From an uncultured Draconibacterium sp. (GTDB taxonomy: Bacteria; Bacteroidota; Bacteroidia; Bacteroidales; Prolixibacteraceae): a stretch of 64,000 nt of DNA. Below, piece after piece: positions 7,792-16,085 of this stretch; the first letter of the stretch is position 1; each line of letters opens with the position of its first letter. The notes under the pieces are model-generated. The model saw only the letters and a program-made list of their open reading frames with translations, did no database searches and was not told the DNA's origin. The stretch is from positions 1,054,001 to 1,118,000 of the forward strand of contig NZ_OY782038.1 of the NCBI RefSeq assembly GCF_963677575.1, written 5' to 3'. A program made the translations under genes and the position numbers.

Positions 7792-10200
7792 CTAGATTTT
7801 TCCTGAAAAAGGCACTGAGACATTCATCACAATATTTCTTCCCGGTTCAGGTACGTTTATCAGCCTGTAAAAGCTGGTATGTTTAAAATATTTGGTATTA
7901 AACAGGTTTTGCACCTGCATCGATACGTTTATTTTTTGATTAAAAATTTCTATTTCACCCCCGGCACCAATGTTAACCACCTGGTAACCGTCGGTAGTTA
8001 CTTCCGGTGGAACAATGTTATTTTGAGGTGCTGTAATTCGGTAGTCTAAAGAAGCATAGGCATTTTCTGTAAATGCGATCTTTTTCTTCTGATATTTTAG
8101 ATTGATAATGGCCGAAAACGGTGGCGAGAAAGGCAAGGTGTAGCCTTTCTTCTCTCCCGACAACTGTTCCGAATAAACATATTCAGCCATAGCTCCCAAC
8201 TGTAAATGAGGTAACAATTCGTAATGGACATGAAGCTCTGCACCGTAGCGTAACACTCTACTTTCGGTATAATAAAATACCTGGTTGCCATTTCCGTAAA
8301 GCCGATCGAAATCAGAACTCGGATTCAGGTAAATGTAGTTGTCAAAGTAATTCAGAAAAGGCGTTGTTCCCACTGCCAATCGTTTTGTTTGGTACTCCAC
8401 GCCCAGGTCTAACTGGTAAGAAATCTCAGGCGAAAGATCAGGATCGCCAACTTCGTAACTAAAACGATGATAGTTTACCCCATTTGCAGCCAGCTCTTTT
8501 GCTATTGGCATGCGGAAACTTTTACCAACATTAGCTTTTAACGACCAATGATCCATATCGAAATTGTAGCCCAACGACCAGGTTAAACTGGCGAAAGTAC
8601 GGTCGATATTTCCGGCGCGCTGAAGGTATTCAAAATCCGAATTCTCGTCTTCACCCACCGGAGATGGATACCAGTCGTAATACTCGTCGGTCTCAATATT
8701 CCCGAAATCGTAGCGAGCCCCCAATTGCAAACGGCTTCGTTCCGAGAAGTTGTATTTTGCAATAACAAATCCTCCCAGGCTGAACTGTTCGTAGGCCGGG
8801 ATTATAAATCCGCGACCGTCAATACGGTTGTCCTGAAACTCGCTGTTTATACCAGTCTCCAACTGGTTTCTGTCGCTTATCTGATGCGAAAATCTTAGGT
8901 TTCCCGAGTACACATATTTTTCAAACTCGCGCTCCAAATCCGGATCGAATGACAAACTATCAGGGAAAACCGGCGGCATATAACCGTGACTTACATACGC
9001 GCTCCATTCCTGCCTAAAATTACGTTGAAAGCCCAAATCCAATTCAAGCGTTGATGCATCCCATTTGTAATGTGTGGTATTTACCACTTTAAAATGACTA
9101 GCATTCTGGTACGGATAGTTGATATCCCGGCTTGATTTATCGTGTAAATCGGTATCCACATTACGGGGCTCTAAACCATGTGCATTGGCAAAAAAGCCAC
9201 TTTTGCTATTTACCGTGCTCACAAATAGTTTACTCTGAAATCCGTTATGAATAATGCCAAGCGTAAGGTGCAGGTTCTTCTCGTTACCTGCCGTATTTCG
9301 CAAGTAATTGTTATACAAAGCTGCACGGTACGAATAAATATCAACACTATCGGTCGGGACTTTGTAGTCGCCATAATCGATATAAGTGGCACGAAGGTTG
9401 GCAAAAAACCAGTCTTTCCGTCCATACAACGATATGGAGGTTCCCAGTAAACTGTTGTTTGTTTTTCCGGTCAGATCAACATTTCCGCCAAACGTATTCG
9501 GGGCCGGCAGCTCTCTGCTGTTCATGTCGATCACTCCGCCAATAGCATCCGATCCGTACCTCAACGAAGCCGGACCTTTAATCACCTCTACATTATCAAC
9601 CGCATACTGGTCAATTTCCAATCCATGATCGCTTCCCCATTGCTGAGCTTCATGTTTAATATTATTTTCCACCACAACAACACGGTTAAACCCAAGTCCA
9701 CGAATGACCGGTTTTGATTGTCCGGAGCCAATATCGATGGTGGTAACGCCAGGTAATCTTTCCAGCGAACTCATCAGGCTACCACCCAAATTCTGTTTCA
9801 GGAAATCATCATTAACAACTTCAATGTTAAGCGATTCTTCCCTTTTTCGGGTCTCCACATAATTATCAGTCACTACCACTTCCTGCAAACTTAAATTGGC
9901 AACTTCCAGCTGAGTTTTGTAAGAAGTATTACTGTCTACCAAAACAGTATCAACAACACTCTTATAACCAATAAATGATATGTCGAGAATATAGCTTCCC
10001 TGAGACAACTTATCAAAAACAAATTGCCCATTGGAATTGGTAACCGTTCCTTTTTCATTTGGCAACAACAATACCGATGCACCGGGCAAAGATTGGTTAT
10101 TTTCATCAACCACCAGCCCGTTAAGCACATAGGCTGATTGACCAAACAAGTGGCCATACAAAAAGAGCATGCACACAAAAAGCATGACAAACTTTCTCAT
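7792..10200 (-). CDS. TonB-dependent receptor, probable zinc (ZnuD-like) uptake
   Basis: 802-residue outer-membrane receptor. A signal peptide (residues 1-21, ending in FGQ) is followed by a carboxypeptidase-regulatory-like domain (about 24-110), the plug (about 115-225) and a 22-strand barrel ending in aromatic-rich strands. The plug segment HEAQQWGSDHGLEID resembles the region conserved in ZnuD zinc receptors, and the gene lies in a locus with a Fur/Zur-type regulator and His-rich lipoproteins. Zinc is therefore the likeliest substrate, with copper or another metal possible. There is no SusD partner, which argues against glycan uptake. The start is 47 bases after the small Cys/His protein. 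Confidence 0.85.
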   Translation of the reverse strand: MRKFVMLFVCMLFLYGHLFGQSAYVLNGLVVDENNQSLPGASVLLLPNEKGTVTNSNGQFVFDKLSQGSYILDISFIGYKSVVDTVLVDSNTSYKTQLEVANLSLQEVVVTDNYVETRKREESLNIEVVNDDFLKQNLGGSLMSSLERLPGVTTIDIGSGQSKPVIRGLGFNRVVVVENNIKHEAQQWGSDHGLEIDQYAVDNVEVIKGPASLRYGSDAIGGVIDMNSRELPAPNTFGGNVDLTGKTNNSLLGTSISLYGRKDWFFANLRATYIDYGDYKVPTDSVDIYSYRAALYNNYLRNTAGNEKNLHLTLGIIHNGFQSKLFVSTVNSKSGFFANAHGLEPRNVDTDLHDKSSRDINYPYQNASHFKVVNTTHYKWDASTLELDLGFQRNFRQEWSAYVSHGYMPPVFPDSLSFDPDLEREFEKYVYSGNLRFSHQISDRNQLETGINSEFQDNRIDGRGFIIPAYEQFSLGGFVIAKYNFSERSRLQLGARYDFGNIETDEYYDWYPSPVGEDENSDFEYLQRAGNIDRTFASLTWSLGYNFDMDHWSLKANVGKSFRMPIAKELAANGVNYHRFSYEVGDPDLSPEISYQLDLGVEYQTKRLAVGTTPFLNYFDNYIYLNPSSDFDRLYGNGNQVFYYTESRVLRYGAELHVHYELLPHLQLGAMAEYVYSEQLSGEKKGYTLPFSPPFSAIINLKYQKKKIAFTENAYASLDYRITAPQNNIVPPEVTTDGYQVVNIGAGGEIEIFNQKINVSMQVQNLFNTKYFKHTSFYRLINVPEPGRNIVMNVSVPFSGKI

Positions 10201-10247
10201 ATAAAATATTTGAGATTAATTCACCTAAAAAATAAAACACTGATATG

Positions 10248-10604
10248 TTAGGTGTTTGCAGGAGGAGCGCGCGGTGTTTTTGAGGAGATGACCTGTTTAC
10301 AGGCCCGTTTTATTTCTATTTCGACAAGTGAATTCTGTACAATTGGAATTACAGGCGTATAAAATAATGGTCGGGGTAAGTCGTTAACCGGAAAATGATA
10401 ATCGCAAATAGGACAACTTTCGTAACCGTCAGTGTTGATATCAAGAACTAAACCATCCGGCTTTTCATATTTCAAATGACAAGATGGATGATGACAATCC
10501 GTCTTTTCGGAATGATGCCTGACAATATGATAAGGCTGATAAGCAATTGGGAAAACGAAAATTCCCAAAAGCAGAAAGGCTATATGTATTTTTAAACTTT
10601 TCAC
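10248..10604 (-). CDS. Small secreted Cys/His-rich protein
   Basis: 118 residues with one N-terminal hydrophobic segment (about 7-22) that is a signal peptide or anchor. It then has clustered metal-ligand candidates: HHSEKTDCHHPSCH (about 30-43) and CPICDYHFP (about 64-72). The C-terminus KTPRAPPANT resembles a conserved tail seen on small proteins beside Bacteroidota TonB receptors. It starts 3 bases after the Fur-family stop and precedes the receptor, so it is part of the same operon. Periplasmic metal binding or redox sensing is inferred; I do not recognise a named family. Confidence 0.65.
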   Translation of the reverse strand: MKSLKIHIAFLLLGIFVFPIAYQPYHIVRHHSEKTDCHHPSCHLKYEKPDGLVLDINTDGYESCPICDYHFPVNDLPRPLFYTPVIPIVQNSLVEIEIKRACKQVISSKTPRAPPANT

Positions 10605-10607
10605 TTA

Positions 10608-11015
10608 TCAAGCATGGTCTTTACAACCAGAACAGGTTCCTTTTATTAAAACTTCGGTTTCATCTTCAGAATAACCATCCGGAAGGTTGTAGTGTTGCAC
10701 AGGTACACTATCCATACATTTCACGGTGTTACATGTGTTGCAATAAAAGTGCGCATGAGCGTATTTATGTGTCACCTGGTTATCCAATGCATATTTCACC
10801 AGTTGATTATCGATAACGATTTTGTGAATGATATGATGCTCCACCAACGTTTTAAATGAACGGTAAAAAGTGGTGCGATCGTAGTTACCTACAAGCCGTT
10901 CTCTGATTTCATTTTCAGAAAGCGCCTGGCCAGCTTCCATTACAATGTCAATTATTCCCTCACGACAACTGGTTCTCTTGAGCTTATGACTATTTAATAT
11001 TTCAATCGCCTTCAT
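10608..11015 (-). CDS. Fur-family metalloregulator, probably Zur-like
   Basis: 135-residue repressor. Residues 1-80 are the winged helix with the recognition segment DRTTFYRSFKTLVE. Residues 80-135 are the dimerisation part with the metal ligands HAHFYCNTC and CSGCKDHA (two CxxC pairs, the structural zinc site). It is the first gene of an operon with a putative zinc receptor, so zinc sensing is more likely than iron, but sequence alone does not settle this. A perfect 7-1-7 palindrome overlapping its own promoter is the expected binding site and implies autoregulation of the whole operon. Confidence 0.88.
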   Translation of the reverse strand: MKAIEILNSHKLKRTSCREGIIDIVMEAGQALSENEIRERLVGNYDRTTFYRSFKTLVEHHIIHKIVIDNQLVKYALDNQVTHKYAHAHFYCNTCNTVKCMDSVPVQHYNLPDGYSEDETEVLIKGTCSGCKDHA

Positions 11016-11035
11016 ATATGCAATGTCACGTCAAA

Positions 11036-11056
11036 TGCAACAGTGTTGCAAAAATA
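11036..11056 (-). promoter_or_regulatory. Fur/Zur operator overlapping the operon promoter
   Basis: TGCAACA-G-TGTTGCA (11036-11050) is a perfect 7-1-7 inverted repeat, the geometry used by Fur-family sites. On the minus strand the -7 box TATTTTTG (complement of 11049-11056) overlaps it by two bases, so bound repressor would block the start site. The regulator gene begins 21 bases further on. Confidence 0.75.
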
Positions 11057-11133
11057 GAATAATAAATCAAACAAATGAGAAAAAGACTAATAATTATTTT
11101 ATTGGTTATGCTAATATTTCGCTAAAATCATAA

Positions 11134-11168
11134 AAAACCGTTCGGAATTTTGAATACAGAACGGTTTT
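11134..11168 (-). terminator. Terminator after rhamnosidase gene
   Basis: AAAACCGTTC (11134-11143) pairs with GAACGGTTTT (11159-11168). The A/T flanks give a T-run in the minus direction after the stem. It lies 41 bases past the rhamnosidase stop codon. Confidence 0.8.
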
Positions 11169-11208
11169 TCTATTTCAAGATAGCACCCAAAGGGACGAAG
11201 CAGAACCA

Positions 11209-13935
11209 CTATTCTTCCATCGGATAAGTAAAAGTATAAGTCCCCGATCCCACCGAGACAGTTACATCCGCACCAGTTTGTTTGGAGCTTGATTTTAGTT
11301 CGTCTGCCATTGTAACTTCGCCAGCTTTCGCTTTTGGTAGCACCACCTCGGCAGAAGTATTGGCAGGAACTTCAACCTTGTAAGTCATTTGTCCGTCGCT
11401 GATCTTCCAATCTGATTTAATCGGGCCATATATCGAATTAAAGGTTGCATCAACATTGGTTAAACCTCCACCCGGATTCGGTGCCAGGAAGAATTTCTTG
11501 TAGCCCGCATTGTTCTCATCCACTTTTATACCGGCCACATGATCGTATAGCCACTCGCCAATGGCGCCATAAGCATAATGGTTAAAGCTGTTCATGCCCA
11601 CATCCTGGAACGATCCGTCGGGCTTTTGTCCATCCCAGCGCTCCCAAATTGTTGTTGCCCCTTGCGTAACCGGGTACAACCACGAAGGGTATTCTTTGCG
11701 GTTCAGCAGCATAAAGGCCAGATCATCACGGCCAATTGCAGAAAGTGTCGGACACAAAATCGGCGTTCCCAAAAAGCCGGTGGTCAGGTGTTTGAATTTC
11801 GCCACATCTTTTGCCAGGTAATCGGCAGCTTTATCAATCATATTATCCGGTAGAATACCAAATGTAAGCGCAATAACATAAGCTGTTTGTGTATGCGAAA
11901 CAAGTCGTCCGTTAGGCGTTACAAACTCCGCGATAAAAGCTTCTTTAATGTTTGCTGCCAATTGTTTATACTTTTCAGCGTCTTGTGGTTTGCCAATTAG
12001 CTGTGCAATTTTAGCCGTCAAAGTAGTTGTGTAATAAAAGTAAGCCGTTGCCAGCAGGTCTTTTTCGGTGGTAGCTCCCGGGTAATCTGAGTTTGTAGTA
12101 GCAAACGCCAGCCAGTCGCCAAAATGGGTATCTCCCGTCCACAGGTAATCGTCGCCTGCCCGTTCGTTCATATAGCCTACCCACTTGGTAATGGCGGGAT
12201 AACTTTCTTCCAGAATTCGGGTGTCGCCATAAATTTTATACACCGACCACGGAATTACAGCCACCACATCGGCCCAGCCGGTAGCGCCTCCCTGACCGTT
12301 CAACACATCAGGAATAACATGCGGAATAACACCGTTGTCCAACTGATCGACAACTACATCTTTCATCCATTTGGTGTAGAAAGCTGCCACATTAAAATTG
12401 TATCCGGCAGTCATACTAAATACCTGCGCATCGCCGGTCCAGCCCAAACGCTCATCGCGCTGCGGACAGTCGGTAGGTACATCTAGGAAATTGCCTTTCT
12501 GTCCCCACTGAATATTGTGCTGCAGTTGATTGATCATTTCATCGTTGCAAGCAAATGTACCCGTTGGTTCCATATCCGAATAAATCACCACACCGGTAAT
12601 ATCTTCTATCTCCGGGATTTCATCGAAGCCAATCAATTGCAAATAACGAAATCCGTGAAAGGTGAATTTCGGTTCGTAAACCGCTTCGCCATCCTTCCCG
12701 AAAATATAAGTATCGGTACATTCGGCAGCCCGTAAATTAGCGGTATAAAAATTGCCTTCCTTATCGAGTACTTCAGCGAATTTCAGTTGCACTTTCTGCC
12801 CTGCTTTTCCTTTCATTTTAATACGTACCCAACCAACCATATTCTGGCCCATATCGAATACCTTTTCTCCGTTTGGTGTGGAAAAAAACTCAACTGGTTT
12901 CAACTCTTCAACTGCTCTTACAGAAACGCCCTGTGGTGCTATTAACACATCTTTTGGTTGATCAATTTCTTCAACACCTTTCCAATCAGCAGCATTATAA
13001 TTGGCAGCAGCCCATCCGTCTAATTCCAAACGGGCATCGTAGGTTTCGCCATTGTAGATATCCGATTTTTGAATAGCGCCGTTATTTACTTTCCAGTTTT
13101 TATCACTCAATATCCACTCACTTGTTCCGTCTGTGTAATCAATTCTTAATTGGAATATCAACGCCAGCTTTTTTCCATAATACCCATTGGCACTCACCCA
13201 ACCAATATTTCCACGGTACCAGCCGTCACCCAAAACAACACCAACTGCATTCTCTTTTTGTAACATGCCAGTAACGTCGTATGTCTGGTACTGTAATCGT
13301 TTATTATAGCTAGTCCAGCCCGGAGTAAACAGTTGGTCGCCCACTTTTTCTCCATTTAAAAACAGCTGATAAAGCCCATGCGAAGTAACATAAGCGCGTG
13401 CCGATTTTATAGTTTTCAAAGTTGAAAACTCATTGCGGTAATACTGCGCCGGTTTTGAATCTTCCGATTCCGGTTCGTTGGGCAAAGTAATCCACGAAGC
13501 TTTCCACAACTCCGGCTCCAGAATTCCCATTTCCCAGTACGCCGGTTCGCTCCATTTGCTGGCTTTTCCGTTGTTATCCCACACTCGAACCTGCCAATAA
13601 ACACGTTGCATCGACTCGGGTTGCGGTCCGCTGTAAACAACATTCACCGACTGATCGGATTCCACTTTTCCTGAGTTCCAGATTTGTTTCACCTTTTTCG
13701 ACAAATCTGCTTCGGTTTCGGCCACCCTGATTTCGTAAGCCGTTTGTTTAACGTTCTGCTCATCCGATAACAGATGCCAACTTAAACGTGGTTGCAACAC
13801 ATCTATCCCCACCGGGTTGGTGTGGTATTCGCAAACCAAGTTGGTAATTTCCGTTTTGGCTAACACCATAAATGAAAACGCCGAAAAGATGAACACAAAA
13901 AATAAGGACCGGAGTAAAGACACTGTCTGCTTCAT
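11209..13935 (-). CDS. Alpha-L-rhamnosidase, GH78
   Basis: 908-residue secreted enzyme that removes terminal alpha-L-rhamnose. Signal peptide at residues 1-26 (ends VLAKT). The N-terminal beta domains include the PVGIDVLQPRLSWHL start seen in GH78, then the rhamnosidase N-domain around 150-330, the concanavalin-like domain, and the alpha-toroid catalytic domain with the family motif DCPQRDERLGWTGDAQVF near residues 487-504. A C-terminal beta domain closes the protein. Length is normal for the family. It lies 4.7 kb from a uronate-catabolism cluster and suggests use of rhamnogalacturonan-type pectin or rhamnosylated glycans. It is a single gene with its own terminator. Confidence 0.95.
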   Translation of the reverse strand: MKQTVSLLRSLFFVFIFSAFSFMVLAKTEITNLVCEYHTNPVGIDVLQPRLSWHLLSDEQNVKQTAYEIRVAETEADLSKKVKQIWNSGKVESDQSVNVVYSGPQPESMQRVYWQVRVWDNNGKASKWSEPAYWEMGILEPELWKASWITLPNEPESEDSKPAQYYRNEFSTLKTIKSARAYVTSHGLYQLFLNGEKVGDQLFTPGWTSYNKRLQYQTYDVTGMLQKENAVGVVLGDGWYRGNIGWVSANGYYGKKLALIFQLRIDYTDGTSEWILSDKNWKVNNGAIQKSDIYNGETYDARLELDGWAAANYNAADWKGVEEIDQPKDVLIAPQGVSVRAVEELKPVEFFSTPNGEKVFDMGQNMVGWVRIKMKGKAGQKVQLKFAEVLDKEGNFYTANLRAAECTDTYIFGKDGEAVYEPKFTFHGFRYLQLIGFDEIPEIEDITGVVIYSDMEPTGTFACNDEMINQLQHNIQWGQKGNFLDVPTDCPQRDERLGWTGDAQVFSMTAGYNFNVAAFYTKWMKDVVVDQLDNGVIPHVIPDVLNGQGGATGWADVVAVIPWSVYKIYGDTRILEESYPAITKWVGYMNERAGDDYLWTGDTHFGDWLAFATTNSDYPGATTEKDLLATAYFYYTTTLTAKIAQLIGKPQDAEKYKQLAANIKEAFIAEFVTPNGRLVSHTQTAYVIALTFGILPDNMIDKAADYLAKDVAKFKHLTTGFLGTPILCPTLSAIGRDDLAFMLLNRKEYPSWLYPVTQGATTIWERWDGQKPDGSFQDVGMNSFNHYAYGAIGEWLYDHVAGIKVDENNAGYKKFFLAPNPGGGLTNVDATFNSIYGPIKSDWKISDGQMTYKVEVPANTSAEVVLPKAKAGEVTMADELKSSSKQTGADVTVSVGSGTYTFTYPMEE

Positions 13936-14235
13936 TTTATTCGATTTATTGGTTTAGTAATGCTTGTAAAGTTATGTTTATTAAACAGGAATAACAATAC
14001 TGAGGTCAACAGATTTTCTATTTATTACAATAATTCTCCTTGTATTAATTCCTGACATTTGTCTTCTGAACAAAATGTAAATCCATATTTTGTCGCAGAA
14101 ACAATTCTTTTTTAATAAAAAAGTGTAATTTTCAGCAAAATACCAGAACAGATTTCTAATACTCTGGCAAATCAACCATCGTTGAATAAACTAGAATTTT
14201 AACTGCATTATATATTAAAGAAAAACACATTTATT
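13936..14235. other. Divergent intergenic region, rhamnosidase / M14 pair
   Basis: 300 bases between divergent genes. On the minus strand, TTG then 20 bp then TAACTTTA just before the rhamnosidase gene is a weak promoter match. No good -7 box was found for the rightward gene, and no palindromic operator stood out. The region is strongly A/T-rich. Confidence 0.35.
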
Positions 14236-16083
14236 ATGGTCAAAAAACTACTTTACGTGTGCTTTTCCGGGATGCTTACTTTTATGAGTTCCGGCCTAAA
14301 AGCGCAGTCTGACACCGGGTTTGGGAAATACCATACCAACCGGGAGATTCAGCAAATATTAAAAGAATTTTCTTCAGGAAATGCAAAACTGCACACCATT
14401 GCCGAAAGTCCGGGTGGCGCACCAATTACCGTATTGGAAATTGGCGCAAACCTCAGCGATGTTCCGGCAATTTTTGTGGGTGCTAATTTCGAAGGAAACG
14501 TACCACTGTCATCAGAAGGTGCGTTGTACCTGGCAAAAATGCTGATGGATTCAACAACTTATACCAAAGATGTAAAATGGTACATCATGCCGCAGCCCAA
14601 CCCTGATGCTGCTGCCGTTTATTTTTCGGCGTTAAAAACCGGACAGGCTACCAATCTTTTTAAAATAAACAACGATGGCGACGAGGCAACCGACGAAGAT
14701 GGTCCGGATGATTTGAACGGCGACGGGCTGATTACCCAGATGCGGATTAAAAGCCTTGAAGGCAGTTATATTGTTTCGGATAAAGACGCGCGGCTGATGA
14801 AAAAAGCTGATAAAACAAAAGGCGAACGAGGCGAATATAAAGTGCTTACAGAAGGCATTGACAACGACAAAGACGGGAAATACAACGAAGACGCTATCGG
14901 TGGAATTAACATAGGAATTAGCTTCCCTCATCTTTTCCCTTACGATAAGAAAGAGGCCGGTTTGTATTCTGGACAAACTCCTGAAGCGTATGGAATAATG
15001 CGTTTTATTTCTGATCACCCGGAAATTTCGATGGTGTATACATTGGGTACATCAAACTTCTGCCTGGTTCCGCCAAAAGGTGGACGTAAAGGTGATGATA
15101 ACCTTAAGCAAATAAAAATTCCGCGCCGTTATGCCAGCATGCTTAATGCCGATGCCAGCAAAACCTACACTATGGAAGAAGCAATAGAACTGTTTAAAGC
15201 GGTTGTTCCTCCCGGTACCGATGTTAATTCGGCACTGGTGGCCAGTTACCTGAATTTGGGACCGGCACTGAATCCTTTGGAAGACGATCTTGTTTTTTAT
15301 AAAAAATATGCCGGGGATTATAAAAAATACCTGAAAGCAAAAGATTTCAGTACCGAAACTCTGGATCCTACTCCGGCAAAAAATGGTTCGTTTGAATTGT
15401 GGGCGTATTACCACCTCGGAGTGCCATCGTTTAGTATGCAACTATTCTCTGTTCCGAAAGTAAAAGAAGCAGAAAAAGAAGATGAGAAGGGTGAACCGGA
15501 TGACAAAAAAAAGAAAGAAGAAAAGCCGGAGAAAAAAGACGAATTGAGTGAAAAAGATAAAGCGCTGCTGGCTTATTCTGATGCAGAATTGGATGGAGCC
15601 GGATTTGTTGCATGGAAAAAAGTGGATCATCCCGATTTTGATGAAGTAGAAGTTGGTGGTTATGCACCGTACCTGGAAACCACTCCAAAAGCAGAGAAAA
15701 TTGAATCCTTACTGGCAACTCAATTGCCCTGGTTGCTTCAATTGTCAAACGAGCTTCCTGAGTTTGCCATTGCCGACAAAAAAGTAACTGACATGGGTGG
15801 TGGCATCTACAAACTGGAATTGTTTGTGGCCAACAACGGGGCTCTTCCCTACCCAATCTCTATGGGACAACGAAATGGTCAGCCGGCTCCTGTAATTATA
15901 ACGCTCGATGGCGATATGGAGCTACTGGAAGGAAAACTGCGCACTCCCGTTGGAGCGATTGGTGCTAACCAGGTAAAAAAATACACGTGGCTGGTAAAAT
16001 CAAGCAAAAACAAAAGTATTACTGCCGGAATTGAGTCGACAGTTTTTACCGATGTAGTTGAACAAATTAAAATTGGAGGTTAA
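14236..16083 (+). CDS. M14 carboxypeptidase homologue, catalytically degenerate
   Basis: 615 residues with a signal peptide (1-23, ends LKAQ). The fold is that of the M14 zinc carboxypeptidase encoded just downstream, but key residues are gone. The HxxE zinc motif reads FEGNV (His to Glu86, Glu to Val89), the substrate-binding NRN reads NIG (225-227), the third zinc His is Leu270 and the catalytic Glu is Gln402. It keeps the two Asp-rich, EF-hand-like loops (about 145-165 and 208-220) of its neighbour. A Lys/Glu-rich linker (about 406-445) is unique to it. It ends 2 bases before the active paralogue, so they are surely co-translated. A binding or regulatory partner role is inferred. Confidence 0.8.
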   Translation: MVKKLLYVCFSGMLTFMSSGLKAQSDTGFGKYHTNREIQQILKEFSSGNAKLHTIAESPGGAPITVLEIGANLSDVPAIFVGANFEGNVPLSSEGALYLAKMLMDSTTYTKDVKWYIMPQPNPDAAAVYFSALKTGQATNLFKINNDGDEATDEDGPDDLNGDGLITQMRIKSLEGSYIVSDKDARLMKKADKTKGERGEYKVLTEGIDNDKDGKYNEDAIGGINIGISFPHLFPYDKKEAGLYSGQTPEAYGIMRFISDHPEISMVYTLGTSNFCLVPPKGGRKGDDNLKQIKIPRRYASMLNADASKTYTMEEAIELFKAVVPPGTDVNSALVASYLNLGPALNPLEDDLVFYKKYAGDYKKYLKAKDFSTETLDPTPAKNGSFELWAYYHLGVPSFSMQLFSVPKVKEAEKEDEKGEPDDKKKKEEKPEKKDELSEKDKALLAYSDAELDGAGFVAWKKVDHPDFDEVEVGGYAPYLETTPKAEKIESLLATQLPWLLQLSNELPEFAIADKKVTDMGGGIYKLELFVANNGALPYPISMGQRNGQPAPVIITLDGDMELLEGKLRTPVGAIGANQVKKYTWLVKSSKNKSITAGIESTVFTDVVEQIKIGG

Positions 16084-16085
16084 TC

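Noticed and set aside
7792..10200. SusC-type glycan receptor
   Set aside because: No SusD gene is adjacent, and the plug sequence and neighbours point to metal uptake.
11016..11208. Riboswitch upstream of the Fur-family operon
   Set aside because: The leader is too short and is explained by a palindromic operator and promoter.
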